Shown piece after piece: positions 31,681 to 42,920 of a stretch of 64,000 nt of DNA; the stretch's first letter is position 1, and each line of letters starts with the position of its first letter. A model generated the notes under the pieces. The model was not told the origin of the DNA. It searched no databases and saw nothing but the letters and a program-made list of their open reading frames with translations. The stretch comes from Enterobacter sp. RHBSTW-00175 (lineage in GTDB: Bacteria > Pseudomonadota > Gammaproteobacteria > Enterobacterales > Enterobacteriaceae), in NCBI RefSeq assembly GCF_013927005.1, contig NZ_CP055930.1, forward strand, positions 3,100,001 to 3,164,000, in the 5' to 3' direction. Position numbers and translations under genes: made by a program.

Positions 31681-34125
31681 TTATGCCGCTTCAGGTTTAC
31701 GGTGCTTCTCCGGCAGCTTTACCGGCTGTGTCGCCAGCTCTTCCGGTTCGAAATCATCCACGTTGATACTGCGCAGACGGCTTTCTTCCGCTTTCACCAG
31801 AATTGCCGCTTCATCTTTATCGATGATACCGCCCGCCAGCGCTTGTTTAGCCAGTTCATCCAGACGGGTAAACGGCAGGTTTTTGCCCAGCTGTTTACAG
31901 ATTTTCTGGTGAATCGGATCGGCGGCCATCACGTCCAGCAGCGCCTCTTCCAGCAGACCCACCGGGTTATGCTCGGTTGGCGCCAGGTACTGACCACGGC
32001 CGATACGGGAGCGGGTTGCGCTCGGTACTTGCAGGATCTTCGCCACCTTATGATCCAGCTTGTCAGATGGTGCCAGGTGATGACGTCCGGTCGGGAAGAT
32101 CACCACGCGCAGGGCTCCAGCCACAAAGCGGTTCGGGAAGTTCGCCAGCAAATCGTCGATAGCCTGCTCAGCCTGATGCATAGCATCCTGTACACCCCAG
32201 TGCACCAGCGGCAGATCCGCTTCCTGACGGCCTTCGTCGTCATAACGTTTCAGCACCGCAGAGGCCAGGAATACCTGACTCAGCACATCACCCAGACGGG
32301 CAGAGATACGTTCACGACGCTTCAGGCTACCGCCCAGTACCGCCATGGAAACGTCAGACAGCAGGGCCAGGTTGGCACTCAGACGGTTCAGCTGTTGGTA
32401 ATAGCGCTTAGTTGCATCACCGGTTGGCGTTGAACTGGTGCGGCCGTTGGTCAGGCCCAGCCAGAAGCTGCGCATTTTGTTGCTGCCCACGTGACCGATA
32501 TGTTTGAACAGCAGTTTATCGAAGGCATCCACGTCGTTATTCTGCGCGGCAGCCATCTCTTCCAGCACATACGGATGGCAGCGAATGGCCCCCTGGCCGA
32601 AGATCATCATGCTGCGGGTCAGGATATTCGCCCCTTCAACGGTGATCGCGATAGGCGCACCCTGATAACCACGGGCGAGGAAGTTGCCTTCGCCGAGCAT
32701 AATGCCCTTACCGCCCGCGATATCCATTGCATCGATGATCGACTGCTGGGCACGGTGGGTACAGTGGTACTTCACAATTGCAGACAGCACGGCCGGTTTT
32801 TCGCCCAGCATAATGCCGTAGGTAATTAACGATGCTGCGGCATCCATTACGTAGGCATTACCCGCGATGCGCGCCAGCGGCTCTTCGATACCTTCCATCT
32901 TGCCGATGGAAATTTTGAACTGGCGGCGGATATGAGCGTAAGCACCAATCCCCATCGCCACAGACTTCAGACCACCGGTTGAGTTCGACGGCAGCGTAAT
33001 GCCGCGACCCACCGACAGACATTCCACCAGCATACGCCAGCCCTGACCGGCCATTTTCGGGCCGCCGATGATGTAATCAATCGGTACAAAGATATCCTGA
33101 CCGCGGGTCGGGCCGTTCTGGAACGGTACGTTCAGCGGGAAGTGGCGACGACCGATTTCAACGCCTGGAGTAGAGGTTGGGATCAGCGCACAGGTAATGC
33201 CCAGATCTTCTTCACCACCCAGCAGTTTTTCCGGGTCGGAAAGTTTAAAGGCCAGGCCCAGCACAGTGGCGATAGGTGCCAGCGTGATGTAGCGCTTGTT
33301 CCAGGTCAGGCGCATCCCGAGCACCTGCTCACCCTGCCATTCACCCATGCAAACCACACCGGTATCCGGGATAGCGCCTGCATCTGAACCCGCTTCAGGG
33401 CTGGTCAGCGCGAAGCATGGAATTTCAAGGCCACGAGCCAGACGCGGCAGGTAGTGATCTTTCTGTTCTTCGGTACCGTAATGTTGCAGCAACTCGCCCG
33501 GGCCTAAAGAGTTCGGTACGCCGACGGTGATCGCCAGGATACCGGAAACGCCAGACAGTTTTTGCAGTACGCGAGCCTGAGCGTAGGCAGAGAATTCCAG
33601 GCCACCGTACTCTTTCTTGATGATCATGGCGAAGAAGCGATGCTCTTTCAGATACGCCCACAGTTCTGGCGGCAGGTCGGCCATTTCGTGAGTAATCGCA
33701 AAATCGTTTGCCATGCGGCACGCTTCTTCCACCGGGCCGTCGATGAAGGCCTGTTCTTCAGCGGTCAGTCGTGGCTGCGGATAGTTATGCAGCTTTTTCC
33801 AGTCCGGGTTGCCCTGGAACAGGTCGCCTTCCCACCAGGTGGTGCCCGCATCAATCGCCTCTTTCTCAGTACGCGACATCGGCGGCATCACTTTACGAAA
33901 GCCCTTGAACACCGGTGCGGAGATCATCGACTTACGCATAGGCGTAAAGTTAAACGGCAACAAGATGATTGCCAGAGGAACCAAAAGCCAGATATTCCAG
34001 AGACCTGCGACGCCAAACGCAGCCGTCCAGGCCAGTAAAATCAGGCTGCTCAGGAATAAACTTACACGGTGATAGAACAGCACACCGAGCAGAACAACAG
34101 TTGCGATAATGCTCAAAATCATCAT
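31681..34125 (-). CDS. fadE: Acyl-CoA dehydrogenase FadE
   Basis: An 814-residue FAD enzyme for the first step of fatty acid beta-oxidation, trans-2 desaturation of acyl-CoA. It has two N-terminal hydrophobic segments (residues about 1-65), then the acyl-CoA dehydrogenase core with [14 protein letters not shown] (flavin contact) and [10 protein letters not shown], and the long C-terminal DUF1974-type extension typical of enterobacterial FadE. Full length. A FadR-type operator lies about 25 bases upstream of the ATG, so long-chain acyl-CoA should induce it. Confidence 0.97.
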   Translation of the reverse strand: MMILSIIATVVLLGVLFYHRVSLFLSSLILLAWTAAFGVAGLWNIWLLVPLAIILLPFNFTPMRKSMISAPVFKGFRKVMPPMSRTEKEAIDAGTTWWEGDLFQGNPDWKKLHNYPQPRLTAEEQAFIDGPVEEACRMANDFAITHEMADLPPELWAYLKEHRFFAMIIKKEYGGLEFSAYAQARVLQKLSGVSGILAITVGVPNSLGPGELLQHYGTEEQKDHYLPRLARGLEIPCFALTSPEAGSDAGAIPDTGVVCMGEWQGEQVLGMRLTWNKRYITLAPIATVLGLAFKLSDPEKLLGGEEDLGITCALIPTSTPGVEIGRRHFPLNVPFQNGPTRGQDIFVPIDYIIGGPKMAGQGWRMLVECLSVGRGITLPSNSTGGLKSVAMGIGAYAHIRRQFKISIGKMEGIEEPLARIAGNAYVMDAAASLITYGIMLGEKPAVLSAIVKYHCTHRAQQSIIDAMDIAGGKGIMLGEGNFLARGYQGAPIAITVEGANILTRSMMIFGQGAIRCHPYVLEEMAAAQNNDVDAFDKLLFKHIGHVGSNKMRSFWLGLTNGRTSSTPTGDATKRYYQQLNRLSANLALLSDVSMAVLGGSLKRRERISARLGDVLSQVFLASAVLKRYDDEGRQEADLPLVHWGVQDAMHQAEQAIDDLLANFPNRFVAGALRVVIFPTGRHHLAPSDKLDHKVAKILQVPSATRSRIGRGQYLAPTEHNPVGLLEEALLDVMAADPIHQKICKQLGKNLPFTRLDELAKQALAGGIIDKDEAAILVKAEESRLRSINVDDFEPEELATQPVKLPEKHRKPEAA

Positions 34126-34147
34126 AAAGAAAAGCTCCCTTGCTTGT

Positions 34148-34164
34148 AGGAGGTCTGACCACTT
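34148..34164 (-). promoter_or_regulatory. FadR operator of fadE
   Basis: On the minus strand AAGTGGTCAGACCTCCT contains the FadR core TGGTCNGACCT. It lies just before the fadE start. Confidence 0.7.
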
Positions 34165-34364
34165 GTGATGATATGGTTGTAGTGGATGTTATTTCTTTTA
34201 GCAATACGTTCACAAAATAATTACAACCTGGTTCACATTGTTCATGTTTTGGCAGGCACGAAAAATCAAAACGCCGGACGAATCGCAAGGCTTTAGCTTC
34301 TCGCTTTTATCGCTATCCGGTACACTCCACTGTGTTATTTCATCAATACTGAAGGATTATCCTC

Positions 34365-34943
34365 ATGTACCAGGATCTTATTCGTAACGAACTGAACGAA
34401 GCGGCGGAAACGCTGGCCAACTTTCTGAAAGATGATGCCAATATTCACGCTATTCAGCGCGCGGCGGTCCTGCTGGCCGACAGCTTCAAAGCCGGTGGTA
34501 AAGTGCTCTCCTGCGGTAATGGTGGCTCTCACTGCGACGCAATGCACTTCGCGGAAGAGCTGACCGGACGTTATCGTGAAAACCGCCCAGGGTATCCGGC
34601 GATTGCGATTTCTGACGTTAGCCACATTTCCTGCGTGAGTAACGATTTTGGTTACGACTATGTCTTCTCACGTTACGTTGAAGCGGTAGGCCGTGAAGGT
34701 GATGTTCTGCTGGGCATTTCCACTTCCGGTAACTCCGGTAACGTGATCAAAGCGATTGCTGCTGCGCGTGAAAAAGGCATGAAAGTCATCACCCTGACCG
34801 GTAAAGATGGCGGTAAGATGGCGGGTACTGCGGATATCGAAATCCGTGTTCCGCACTTCGGTTATGCCGATCGCATTCAGGAAATTCACATCAAAGTGAT
34901 TCATATCCTGATTCAGTTGATCGAAAAAGAAATGATCAAGTAA
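34365..34943 (+). CDS. gmhA: Sedoheptulose-7-phosphate isomerase GmhA
   Basis: A 192-residue SIS-domain isomerase that converts sedoheptulose 7-phosphate to D-glycero-D-manno-heptose 7-phosphate, the first step towards LPS core heptose. SIS motifs are [24 protein letters not shown] and [16 protein letters not shown]. The Zn/active-site Glu and His residues (EIHIKVIH) are present. Length as in E. coli. A G/C hairpin without T-run (34953-34970) separates it from yafJ. Confidence 0.97.
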   Translation: MYQDLIRNELNEAAETLANFLKDDANIHAIQRAAVLLADSFKAGGKVLSCGNGGSHCDAMHFAEELTGRYRENRPGYPAIAISDVSHISCVSNDFGYDYVFSRYVEAVGREGDVLLGISTSGNSGNVIKAIAAAREKGMKVITLTGKDGGKMAGTADIEIRVPHFGYADRIQEIHIKVIHILIQLIEKEMIK

Positions 34944-34989
34944 GACTTCGCTGGGGGCATGAATGCCCCCGCTGTTGTGGAGGTGATGT

Positions 34990-35757
34990 ATGTGCGAACT
35001 GCTCGGGATGAGCGCCAATGTGCCAACCGATATCTGCTTTAGTTTCACCGGGCTGGTCCAGCGCGGTGGGGGAACCGGGCCGCATAAAGACGGCTGGGGC
35101 ATTACCTTCTACGAAGGCAAAGGCTGTCGCACGTTCAAAGATCCGCAACCCAGCTTTAATTCACCAATTGCCAAACTGGTGCAGGACTATCCGATAAAGT
35201 CTTGCTCGGTTATCGCGCATATCCGCCAGGCGAATCGTGGTGAAGTGGCGCTGGAAAATACCCATCCCTTTACCCGTGAACTGTGGGGCCGTAACTGGAC
35301 TTACGCGCACAACGGGCAGCTTTCTGGCTATAAATCGCTGGAAACCGGTAACTTCCGCCCGGTAGGGGAAACCGACAGTGAAAAAGCCTTCTGCTGGCTG
35401 CTGCACAAGCTGACGGAGCGTTACCCGCGTACCCCAGGCAACATGACTGCTGTGTTTAAATACATCGCGACGCTGGCCTCTGAACTACGTGAAAAAGGCG
35501 TGTTCAATATGCTGCTCTCTGACGGGCGCTACGTGATGGCGTTCTGCTCGACGAATCTGTTCTGGATCACCCGCCGTGCACCGTTTGGCGTTGCGACGCT
35601 ACTCGATCAGGATGTGGAGATAGACTTTCAGAAGGAGACCACACCGAACGATGTGGTCACTGTCATTGCAACGCAACCGCTGACGGGCAACGAAACCTGG
35701 CAAAAGATTATGCCAGGCGAGTGGGTACTATTTTGCCTCGGGGACCGAGTAGTTTGA
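34990..35757 (+). CDS. yafJ: Class II glutamine amidotransferase YafJ
   Basis: A 255-residue Ntn-type glutaminase domain protein. The N-terminal nucleophile is Cys2 ([10 protein letters not shown]), and the domain motifs [26 protein letters not shown] and YAHNGQL follow. It has only the glutaminase domain and no synthase partner domain, so its acceptor is unknown. The 3' end overlaps the convergent yafK by 30 bases. Confidence 0.92.
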   Translation: MCELLGMSANVPTDICFSFTGLVQRGGGTGPHKDGWGITFYEGKGCRTFKDPQPSFNSPIAKLVQDYPIKSCSVIAHIRQANRGEVALENTHPFTRELWGRNWTYAHNGQLSGYKSLETGNFRPVGETDSEKAFCWLLHKLTERYPRTPGNMTAVFKYIATLASELREKGVFNMLLSDGRYVMAFCSTNLFWITRRAPFGVATLLDQDVEIDFQKETTPNDVVTVIATQPLTGNETWQKIMPGEWVLFCLGDRVV

Positions 35758-36468
35758 TGCCAGTTGTGGCTGGACGACTTCGTGGCTCAGAGGTTTACTG
35801 ACCACATAGCGGCCATCCACAACCGAAACGACAGGCGGTTTATGCGTCTGCTCGAAGTAGTCAAAACCTGGTTTCAGCTGTTTCCAGAAATCCGAGTAGT
35901 AGGAGTACTGGTGACGCTTCATGTTGGCATCGGTCATGCGGAACGGATAGATGCTTATCTGTACGCTTGACTGACCGAAGACTAACGCGCCGGTGACAAA
36001 CTGGAAAATCTCATCAATGCTGGTATCGGTCATCGCATAACAGCCGATAGACACGCAGGCACCGTGGATCATCAGGTATTTACCTTCGTAACCGTGAGCA
36101 CGGTCATAGGCATTCGGGAAGCCGATATTAATGGCTTTATAGAAGCGGCTGTCAGGTTTTAACTGGCTACGCTGAACGTTATAAAACCCTTCCGGGCTTT
36201 TAAAATCGCCCTGACGCTGTTTTGGCCCCAGACCACCGGAGTAATTACAAATCTTGTAACTGTCGAGCAGCTGGTATGTCTCACCCATTTTCACAAACAG
36301 GTCGAGTGTGCGTTCTTCCTTGAAGATTTGAATATAAACCGGTGATCCCATTAACTGCTGTTTATATTCTTTGCTGATCGGCGTGGTGGAGCTGTTGCTG
36401 CTGAGCAGCCCGGCAAATGACACGCACGGAATCAGAAGCATCGCAATGAACAATGCGATTTTACGCAT
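35728..36468 (-). CDS. dpaA: Peptidoglycan-Lpp amidase DpaA (YafK, LD-transpeptidase fold)
   Basis: A 246-residue periplasmic YkuD-fold enzyme. The signal peptide [20 protein letters not shown] is clear. The catalytic segment is [18 protein letters not shown], with the Cys of SIGC as nucleophile. The E. coli homologue detaches Braun lipoprotein from peptidoglycan by cleaving the DAP-Lys bond, rather than forming cross-links. Full length, converging on yafJ. Confidence 0.92.
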   Translation of the reverse strand: MRKIALFIAMLLIPCVSFAGLLSSNSSTTPISKEYKQQLMGSPVYIQIFKEERTLDLFVKMGETYQLLDSYKICNYSGGLGPKQRQGDFKSPEGFYNVQRSQLKPDSRFYKAINIGFPNAYDRAHGYEGKYLMIHGACVSIGCYAMTDTSIDEIFQFVTGALVFGQSSVQISIYPFRMTDANMKRHQYSYYSDFWKQLKPGFDYFEQTHKPPVVSVVDGRYVVSKPLSHEVVQPQLASNYSVPEAK

Positions 36469-36767
36469 ACTACTAGTTCCTTGATAAAACTAAGACCAAA
36501 TTGCCAGGACGGCAAAAGATACCCGAAATCAGATTATTCTGGTTAGGAGCGCTCACATTAGCACCGCTGTAGTTTTTCGCAAGCGTGAACGAGCGAGTTT
36601 ACAAAATAGTTTTACCTTATAACCCATCCTGCCCGCGCTGGCGTTAGGAACTTTGCGTAATAGCTCGCATTTTGGCGCGCGCTTCGGCAGTTCCGCTGCC
36701 CCTGAGAGGGTGAAAATGGTACACTTCGGCCCCTCTGGATTGTTGTTGATGGATACTTGCTAACCAC
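36469..36767. other. Divergent control region between yafK and nqrA
   Basis: A 299-base gap that must hold the promoters of both genes. A TGGTACACT stretch near 36717-36725 resembles an extended -10 for nqrA. No open frame or RNA gene that I can support. Confidence 0.4.
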
Positions 36768-38111
36768 ATGTTTAGAATCAGAAAAGGACTTGATCTCCCG
36801 ATCGCTGGCGTGCCAGAACAGCACGTATCACAAGCCCCTGGTATTCGCCATGTCGCCATTTTGGGGGCAGATTACGTCGGAATGCGCCCCTCGATGCTGG
36901 TGCAGGAAGGGGAACGGGTCATCAAAGGACAGGCGCTCTTCGAAGATAAAAAAAATCCGGGCGTGAAGTTCACTGCACCTGCCAGTGGCACCGTTGTGGC
37001 AATCAACCGTGGCGAACGCCGCGTATTGCAGTCGGTTGTTATCCGTATTGAAGGTAACGAACAGCGCGAGTTTGCACGTTTTGACGTCGCCGATTTCGCC
37101 ACCCTGAAGCGCGAAGTTGTGCAGACGCAACTGCTTGAATCCGGCCTGTGGACTGCATTTCGCACGCGGCCGTTCAGCAAATCCCCGGTGCCCGGCTCTG
37201 TACCGGCCGCCATCTTCGTTACGGCTATCGACACCAACCCGCTCAGCGCAGACCCGCAGCCTCTTATCTTTGCACAGCGTAAAGCGTTTGATGCCGGGCT
37301 TACCCTGCTGACACGGCTGACGGCCGGGAAAGTCCACGTCTGCCAGGGCAGTGGCGGCAAGCTTGGTGGCCATCCGCAAGGTCAGGTTACCTTTAATGAA
37401 TTTGCTGGCCCGCATCCGGCAGGCCTTGCCGGAACGCACATTCATTTTCTTGAACCCGTCAGCCTGACGAAGCAGGTCTGGCATCTTAATTATCAGGATG
37501 TGATTGCTATCGGTAAGCTCTTTACTGAGGGCGAATTGTGTTCTGAACGCGTGATCGCCATCGGTGGGCCGCAGGCTGTGAACCCGCGTCTGGTGCGCAC
37601 GCTGCTGGGGGCGGATATCTCTGAACTGATGTCGGGTGAAACAAAAGAGGGTGAAAACCGTCTGATCTCCGGTTCGGTGCTCAGCGGCAGGCAGGCTGCT
37701 GGTGCGCAGGCATATCTGGGGCGTTTTCACTTACAGGTCAGCATTGTGCAGGAAGGGCGCGAGAAAGAACTGTTTGGCTGGGTGCTACCCGGTGCGGATA
37801 AATTCTCTGTTACCCGCACCACGCTTGGACACTTCCTGCGCCACAAGCTTTTTAACTTCTCAACCAGCACTCACGGCGGTGAGCGCGCAATGGTGCCAAT
37901 TGGCAACTACGAGCGTGTGATGCCGCTCGATATCCTGCCAACCCTGTTGCTACGCGATCTGCTGGCCGGTGACAGCGATGGCGCGCAGGCGCTCGGCTGC
38001 CTGGAGCTGGATGAAGAAGACCTGGCGCTTTGCACCTATGTTTGCCCAGGGAAATACGAATACGGACCCGTATTGCGCGAGGTGTTAACCCGCATTGAGC
38101 AGGAAGGATAA
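36768..38111 (+). CDS. nqrA: Na+-translocating NADH:quinone reductase subunit A
   Basis: A 447-residue peripheral subunit of the sodium-pumping NADH dehydrogenase, associated with quinone binding at the membrane. The N-terminus [18 protein letters not shown] and the lipoyl/biotin-like block [39 protein letters not shown] are characteristic. It is the first gene of a tight nqrABCDEF-nqrM operon. E. coli K-12 lacks these genes; other enterobacteria such as Klebsiella and Enterobacter have them at this place. Confidence 0.97.
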   Translation: MFRIRKGLDLPIAGVPEQHVSQAPGIRHVAILGADYVGMRPSMLVQEGERVIKGQALFEDKKNPGVKFTAPASGTVVAINRGERRVLQSVVIRIEGNEQREFARFDVADFATLKREVVQTQLLESGLWTAFRTRPFSKSPVPGSVPAAIFVTAIDTNPLSADPQPLIFAQRKAFDAGLTLLTRLTAGKVHVCQGSGGKLGGHPQGQVTFNEFAGPHPAGLAGTHIHFLEPVSLTKQVWHLNYQDVIAIGKLFTEGELCSERVIAIGGPQAVNPRLVRTLLGADISELMSGETKEGENRLISGSVLSGRQAAGAQAYLGRFHLQVSIVQEGREKELFGWVLPGADKFSVTRTTLGHFLRHKLFNFSTSTHGGERAMVPIGNYERVMPLDILPTLLLRDLLAGDSDGAQALGCLELDEEDLALCTYVCPGKYEYGPVLREVLTRIEQEG

Positions 38112-38114
38112 CTG

Positions 38115-39353
38115 ATGGGCTTAAAACACCTCTTCGAAAAAATGGAGCCGCACTTCTTACAGGGCGGCAAACTGGAAAAGTACTACCCGCTGTTTGAAGC
38201 AACCGCGACCGTTTTCTACACGCCAGGGCTAGTCACGAAAGGCGCCACGCACGTTCGTGATGCCATTGATCTTAAAAGGATGATGATCCTGGTCTGGCTC
38301 GCCGTTTTTCCAGCCATGTTCTGGGGCATGTACAACGTCGGCCTGCAAACCATCCCGGCGCTGCACCATCTGTATGATGCGCCGCAGTTGGCACAGATAA
38401 TTCAGTCAGACTGGCATTATCGTCTGGCTCAACTGCTTGGCGTGAGCTTTGCCGCTGATGCCAGCTGGATAAGCATGATGACGCTGGGGGCGGTTTTCTT
38501 CCTGCCGATTTACCTCACGGTCTTTATCGTTGGCGGGTTCTGGGAAGTCCTGTTCGCCATTATTCGCAAACATGAAATCAACGAAGGTTTCTTTGTCACC
38601 TCTATTCTGTTTGCCCTGATTGTGCCGCCAACCTTACCTCTGTGGCAGGCTGCGCTTGGCATCAGCTTCGGGGTGGTGATTGCAAAAGAGATCTTCGGCG
38701 GAACCGGGCGAAACTTCCTCAACCCGGCACTGGCAGGGCGTGCATTCCTGTTTTTTGCCTATCCGGCTCAAATCTCTGGCGACCTGGTCTGGACGGCAGC
38801 GGATGGCTTTTCCGGTGCCACGCCGCTTTCGCAGTGGGCGGCTCACGGCGGTGAAACGCTGGTGAATAACGCGACGGGGCAACCCGTCACCTGGTTTGAT
38901 GCCTTTATTGGCAATCTCCCGGGGTCGATTGGTGAAGTCTCTACGCTGATGATTTTGCTTGGCGGGGCCATCATTCTGTTCGGCCGTGTGGCCTCCTGGC
39001 GCATTGTGGCGGGTGTGATGCTGGGCATGGTGCTTACTGCCACGCTGTTCAATGTTATCGGCTCTGCTACCAACCCCATGTTCTCTATGCCCTGGTACTG
39101 GCATCTGGTTCTGGGGGGATTTGCTTTTGGCATGATGTTTATGGCAACTGACCCTGTTTCGGCCTCATTTACCGACAAAGGGAAATGGTGCTACGGCGCG
39201 CTTATCGGCGTGATGTGTGTATTGATTCGCGTGGTCAACCCGGCTTATCCGGAAGGGATGATGTTGGCCATTTTGTTTGCCAACTTGTTTGCGCCGCTAT
39301 TCGATTATCTGGTGGTACGCGCCAACATTAAGCGGAGGAAAGCGCGTGGCTGA
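38115..39353 (+). CDS. nqrB: Na+-NQR subunit B
   Basis: A 412-residue membrane subunit with multiple transmembrane helices. It carries covalently bound FMN on Thr236 of FSGATPL, the same position number as in Vibrio, and riboflavin in the native complex. It starts 3 bases after nqrA and overlaps nqrC. Sodium translocation passes through this subunit. Confidence 0.97.
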   Translation: MGLKHLFEKMEPHFLQGGKLEKYYPLFEATATVFYTPGLVTKGATHVRDAIDLKRMMILVWLAVFPAMFWGMYNVGLQTIPALHHLYDAPQLAQIIQSDWHYRLAQLLGVSFAADASWISMMTLGAVFFLPIYLTVFIVGGFWEVLFAIIRKHEINEGFFVTSILFALIVPPTLPLWQAALGISFGVVIAKEIFGGTGRNFLNPALAGRAFLFFAYPAQISGDLVWTAADGFSGATPLSQWAAHGGETLVNNATGQPVTWFDAFIGNLPGSIGEVSTLMILLGGAIILFGRVASWRIVAGVMLGMVLTATLFNVIGSATNPMFSMPWYWHLVLGGFAFGMMFMATDPVSASFTDKGKWCYGALIGVMCVLIRVVNPAYPEGMMLAILFANLFAPLFDYLVVRANIKRRKARG

Positions 39354-40140
39354 TATCAAAAATAACGACAACACCGGCAAAACGCTGTTGGTGGTGCTGG
39401 TGCTCTGCCTGGTATGTTCCATCGTGGTGGCGGGATCTGCCGTGGGTTTAAAACCTCTTCAGCAGGAGCAGCGCGCACTGGACAAACAGCGCAACATTCT
39501 GGCGGTTGCCGGGCTTATGCAGGACGGGATGAGCGCGGATGATGTGGCAAAAATCTTTGCCGAACGCATTTCGTCCCGGCTGGTGGATCTCAAAACAGGT
39601 GAGCTGCTGGACCGCGACCCAGCGAAATATAATCAGGCTCAGGCACTGAAAGATCCACAGATGAGCATTGTGCTGGAAGCATCTCAAGATCCGGCCGGCA
39701 TTAAGCGACGCAGCAATCTTGCGGAGATCTATCTGGTACGCGACGAGAAAAAACGCGTGCAGGAGATGGTGCTGCCGATCTACGGCAACGGCCTGTGGTC
39801 AATGATGTATGCCTTTGTTGCGTTAGATACAGACGGTCGCACGGTGAAAGGCATTACCTACTATGACCAGGGCGAAACGCCGGGGCTCGGCGGTGAAATC
39901 GAGAACCCTAACTGGCGGGCGCAGTTTATCGGTAAAAAAGTGCTCGACGATGACGGATTACCCGCGCTGAAAGTGATGAAAGGTGCGGCGCGTCCAGGTG
40001 ATGAGTTCGCTGTGGACGGGCTTTCCGGGGCTACACTCACGTCCAAAGGCGTGCAGCACAGTTTTGACTTCTGGATGGGGGAGCTGGGTTTTGGCCCCTT
40101 CCTGAAAAATGTACGTGAAGGAGCGCTGAACAATGGCTGA
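39346..40140 (+). CDS. nqrC: Na+-NQR subunit C
   Basis: A 264-residue subunit with one N-terminal transmembrane helix ([18 protein letters not shown]) and a periplasmic FMN-binding domain. The flavinylation motif is DGLSGATLT, with Thr230 as the likely FMN attachment site. Start GTG 39346 has GCGGAGGAA upstream and overlaps the nqrB stop; longer in-frame starts lie inside nqrB. Confidence 0.96.
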   Translation: MADIKNNDNTGKTLLVVLVLCLVCSIVVAGSAVGLKPLQQEQRALDKQRNILAVAGLMQDGMSADDVAKIFAERISSRLVDLKTGELLDRDPAKYNQAQALKDPQMSIVLEASQDPAGIKRRSNLAEIYLVRDEKKRVQEMVLPIYGNGLWSMMYAFVALDTDGRTVKGITYYDQGETPGLGGEIENPNWRAQFIGKKVLDDDGLPALKVMKGAARPGDEFAVDGLSGATLTSKGVQHSFDFWMGELGFGPFLKNVREGALNNG

Positions 40141-40771
40141 TGCGGGTGAATTGAAAGAAGTTAAAAAGGTACTCGTTGGCCCGCTTTTAGCCAATAACCC
40201 GATTACGTTGCAGGTGCTTGGCGTCTGTTCTGCACTGGCGGTGACTACCAAGCTGGAAACTGCGCTGGTGATGACCGTCGCGGTGACGCTGGTTACTGCA
40301 TTTTCCAGCATGTTTATCTCCATGATCCGCCACCACATTCCGAACAGCGTGAGGATCATCGTGCAGATGGCGATTATCGCGTCACTGGTGATCGTCGTCG
40401 ATCAGCTGTTGCGCGCTTTTGCCTATGAAACCTCAAAACAGCTCTCGGTATTTGTTGGTCTGATCATCACCAACTGTATTGTGATGGGGCGCGCTGAAGC
40501 CTACGCCATGAAGATGCCGCCGCTGGCGAGCTTTATGGACGGTATCGGCAACGGCCTGGGTTATGGGGTCATTCTCCTGACGGTGGGTTTCCTGCGTGAG
40601 TTAATCGGCAGCGGCAAGCTGTTCGGTATCACGGTGCTGGACACGGTGCAACATGGCGGCTGGTATCTGCCTAACGGGCTGTTCCTGCTGGCCCCAAGCG
40701 CATTTTTCATTATCGGTTTGCTGATCTGGCTGATTCGTACCCTGAAACCAGAGCAGCAGGAAAAGGAGTAA
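40133..40771 (+). CDS. nqrD: Na+-NQR subunit D
   Basis: A 212-residue membrane protein with six hydrophobic helices, homologous to RnfE. Conserved [13 protein letters not shown] and the half-helix [19 protein letters not shown] are visible. In the complex, NqrD and NqrE form an antiparallel pair that holds an Fe centre in the membrane. Confidence 0.96.
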   Translation: MADAGELKEVKKVLVGPLLANNPITLQVLGVCSALAVTTKLETALVMTVAVTLVTAFSSMFISMIRHHIPNSVRIIVQMAIIASLVIVVDQLLRAFAYETSKQLSVFVGLIITNCIVMGRAEAYAMKMPPLASFMDGIGNGLGYGVILLTVGFLRELIGSGKLFGITVLDTVQHGGWYLPNGLFLLAPSAFFIIGLLIWLIRTLKPEQQEKE

Positions 40772-40777
40772 CCGACA

Positions 40778-41374
40778 ATGTCTCATTACCTGAGTTTGTT
40801 TGTGCGCGCGGTGTTTGTTGAAAATATGGCGCTCGCGTTTTTCCTGGGCATGTGCACCTTCCTCGCAGTGTCCAAAAAGGTATCAACGGCATTTGGTCTG
40901 GGCGTGGCGGTCACCGTGGTGCTCGGATTATCTGTACCGATTAATAATCTGGTGTACAACTTTGTCCTGCGTGATGGCGCGCTGGTTGAGGGAGTCGATC
41001 TGAGCTTCCTTAACTTCATCACCTTTATCGGTGTGATTGCGGCGCTGGTACAAATACTTGAGATGATCCTCGATAAATATTTCCCGTCGCTTTATAACGC
41101 GCTGGGGATCTTCCTGCCGCTGATCGCGGTGAACTGCGCCATCTTCGGCGGCGTGTCGTTTATGGTCCAGCGTGATTACAACTTCAGTGAATCCATCGTT
41201 TACGGCTTTGGCTCCGGTATTGGCTGGATGCTGGCGATTGTCACCATGGCGGGGATCCGGGAAAAAATGAAATATGCCAACGTGCCCGCAGGGTTGCGAG
41301 GCTTAGGGATCACCTTTATCACCACCGGGCTAATGGCGCTGGGCTTTATGTCCTTCTCCGGCGTGCAGCTCTGA
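40778..41374 (+). CDS. nqrE: Na+-NQR subunit E
   Basis: A 198-residue membrane protein, the RnfA-like partner of NqrD, with six helices. The N-terminal [22 protein letters not shown] and [14 protein letters not shown] blocks contain the Cys residues that ligate the intramembrane Fe centre. It starts 6 bases after nqrD. Confidence 0.96.
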   Translation: MSHYLSLFVRAVFVENMALAFFLGMCTFLAVSKKVSTAFGLGVAVTVVLGLSVPINNLVYNFVLRDGALVEGVDLSFLNFITFIGVIAALVQILEMILDKYFPSLYNALGIFLPLIAVNCAIFGGVSFMVQRDYNFSESIVYGFGSGIGWMLAIVTMAGIREKMKYANVPAGLRGLGITFITTGLMALGFMSFSGVQL

Positions 41375-41384
41375 GGGCTTAGAT

Positions 41385-42608
41385 ATGGAAATTATTCTTG
41401 GCGTGGCGATGTTCACGCTCATTGTACTGGTACTGTCTGGGCTGATACTGGCTGCGCGTTCTAAGCTTGTGAACGCCGGGGACGTCATTATTGATATTAA
41501 TGGCGAGCCGCAGAACCAGATCCGCACTCCGGCGGGCGACAAACTGCTTAACACGCTTTCGGGTAACGGGATATTTGTCTCCTCGGCCTGTGGCGGCGGG
41601 GGTTCCTGTGGGCAATGTCGTGTGACGGTGAAAGAGGGCGGTGGCGACATTTTGCCAACTGAACTGGCGCACATCACGAAACGTGAGGCGAAAGACGGTT
41701 GCCGCCTGGCCTGTCAGGTTGCGGTGCGCCAGAACATGAAAATTGAGCTGCCGGAAGAGATCTTCGGCATCAAAAAATGGGAGTGCGAGGTTATCTCTAA
41801 CGATAACAAAGCCACTTTTATTAAAGAGCTGAAACTGCGCGTGCCTGATGGGGAAGATGTGCCCTTCCGCGCAGGCGGGTATATCCAGATTGAGTGCCCG
41901 GAGCACACCGTTGCTTACGCCGATTTTGACGTGCCGGACGAATACCGCGCCGACTGGGATAAATTTAATCTCTTCCGCTTTGCGTCAGAGGTCAATGAGC
42001 CAACGTTACGTGCCTACTCTATGGCTAACTACCCGGAAGAGAAGGGCATCATTATGCTTAACGTGCGTATCGCCACGCCACCACCGGCTGTGCCGGATGC
42101 ACCACCGGGCGTGATGTCGTCTTATATCTGGTCACTGAAAGCAGGTGATAAAGTCACGATCTCGGGCCCGTTTGGCGAATTCTTCGCTAAAGAGACGGAT
42201 GCTGAAATGGTGTTTATCGGCGGCGGAGCAGGGATGGCGCCGATGCGTTCGCATATTTTCGACCAGCTTAAACGGCTCGGCAGTCAACGAAAAATAAGCT
42301 TCTGGTACGGGGCCCGCTCGCTGCGCGAAATGTTCTATGACGATGAATTCGAACAACTGGCGCGTGAAAATCCTAACTTTACCTTCCATGTGGCGCTGTC
42401 TGACCCGCAGCCGGAAGATAACTGGACAGGTTATACGGGCTTCATCCACAACGTTCTCTATGAGCACTACCTGAAGCAGCACGCAGCACCGGAAGATTGT
42501 GAATTCTACATGTGTGGTCCGCCAATGATGAATGCGGCCGTCATTAAGATGCTCAAAGATCTGGGTGTGGAAGATGAGAACATCATGCTGGATGACTTTG
42601 GAGGCTGA
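41385..42608 (+). CDS. nqrF: Na+-NQR subunit F (NADH-oxidising)
   Basis: A 407-residue electron-entry subunit. One N-terminal transmembrane helix precedes a 2Fe-2S ferredoxin domain (Cys69, Cys75, Cys78 and Cys110 in [13 protein letters not shown] and CRLACQ). The FAD domain has the RAYSMANYP motif, and the NADH domain has [12 protein letters not shown] and [10 protein letters not shown]. It oxidises cytosolic NADH and passes electrons to NqrC, NqrB and quinone. Confidence 0.97.
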   Translation: MEIILGVAMFTLIVLVLSGLILAARSKLVNAGDVIIDINGEPQNQIRTPAGDKLLNTLSGNGIFVSSACGGGGSCGQCRVTVKEGGGDILPTELAHITKREAKDGCRLACQVAVRQNMKIELPEEIFGIKKWECEVISNDNKATFIKELKLRVPDGEDVPFRAGGYIQIECPEHTVAYADFDVPDEYRADWDKFNLFRFASEVNEPTLRAYSMANYPEEKGIIMLNVRIATPPPAVPDAPPGVMSSYIWSLKAGDKVTISGPFGEFFAKETDAEMVFIGGGAGMAPMRSHIFDQLKRLGSQRKISFWYGARSLREMFYDDEFEQLARENPNFTFHVALSDPQPEDNWTGYTGFIHNVLYEHYLKQHAAPEDCEFYMCGPPMMNAAVIKMLKDLGVEDENIMLDDFGG

Positions 42609-42610
42609 TG

Positions 42611-42811
42611 ATGTTGACGTTTCTGGCAACCTTTTTGGTCTTTGTGCTGGTGGTATTCGGCATGTCGTTAGGCTGGATCATCAAGCGTAAAAGCATACAG
42701 GGCAGTTGCGGCGGTATCTCTTCTTTGGGGATGGAAAAAGTCTGCGATTGCCCGGAGCCGTGCGATGCGCGGAAAAAAAGAATGGCCCGCGAACAGCAAC
42801 GCATTATTTAA
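42611..42811 (+). CDS. nqrM: Na+-NQR maturation protein NqrM
   Basis: A 66-residue protein with one N-terminal membrane helix (LATFLVFVLVVFGMSLGWII) and four Cys (QGSCGG, KVCDCPEPCD). It belongs to the DUF539/NqrM group needed for assembly of the membrane iron centre of Na+-NQR. An ATG at 42608 overlaps the nqrF stop, and a second ATG follows at once; either may be used. The flavin transferase gene apbE, often found between nqrF and nqrM, is absent here. Confidence 0.93.
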   Translation: MLTFLATFLVFVLVVFGMSLGWIIKRKSIQGSCGGISSLGMEKVCDCPEPCDARKKRMAREQQRII

Positions 42812-42817
42812 GGTTTT

Positions 42818-42855
42818 GTAGGCCGGGTATGGCGCAGTCGCCACCCGGCGTTTTC
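42818..42855. repeat. REP/BIME-type palindromic element
   Basis: GTAGGCCGGGT and ACCCGGC, with an inner GGCG...CGCC pairing, follow nqrM and end in a TTTT. The form resembles the enterobacterial REP consensus GCCGGATnnGGC. It may also terminate the nqr transcript. Confidence 0.7.
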
Positions 42856-42883
42856 CACATCCACTTCTCAATCCTCACAAATT

Positions 42884-42903
42884 TACTGTATACTTATCCA
42901 GTT
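42884..42903. promoter_or_regulatory. LexA box of dinB
   Basis: TACTGTATACTTATCCAGTT holds CTGT-N8-CCAG, one change from the SOS consensus CTGT-N8-ACAG. The same CCAG variant is found at E. coli dinB. It lies 18 bases before the dinB ATG. Confidence 0.88.
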
Positions 42904-42920
42904 ATAAGTGAGGGCTTACT

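Noticed and set aside
36828..37730. A 300-codon minus-strand frame inside nqrA
   Set aside because: Antisense shadow of a well-conserved gene, with no motif.
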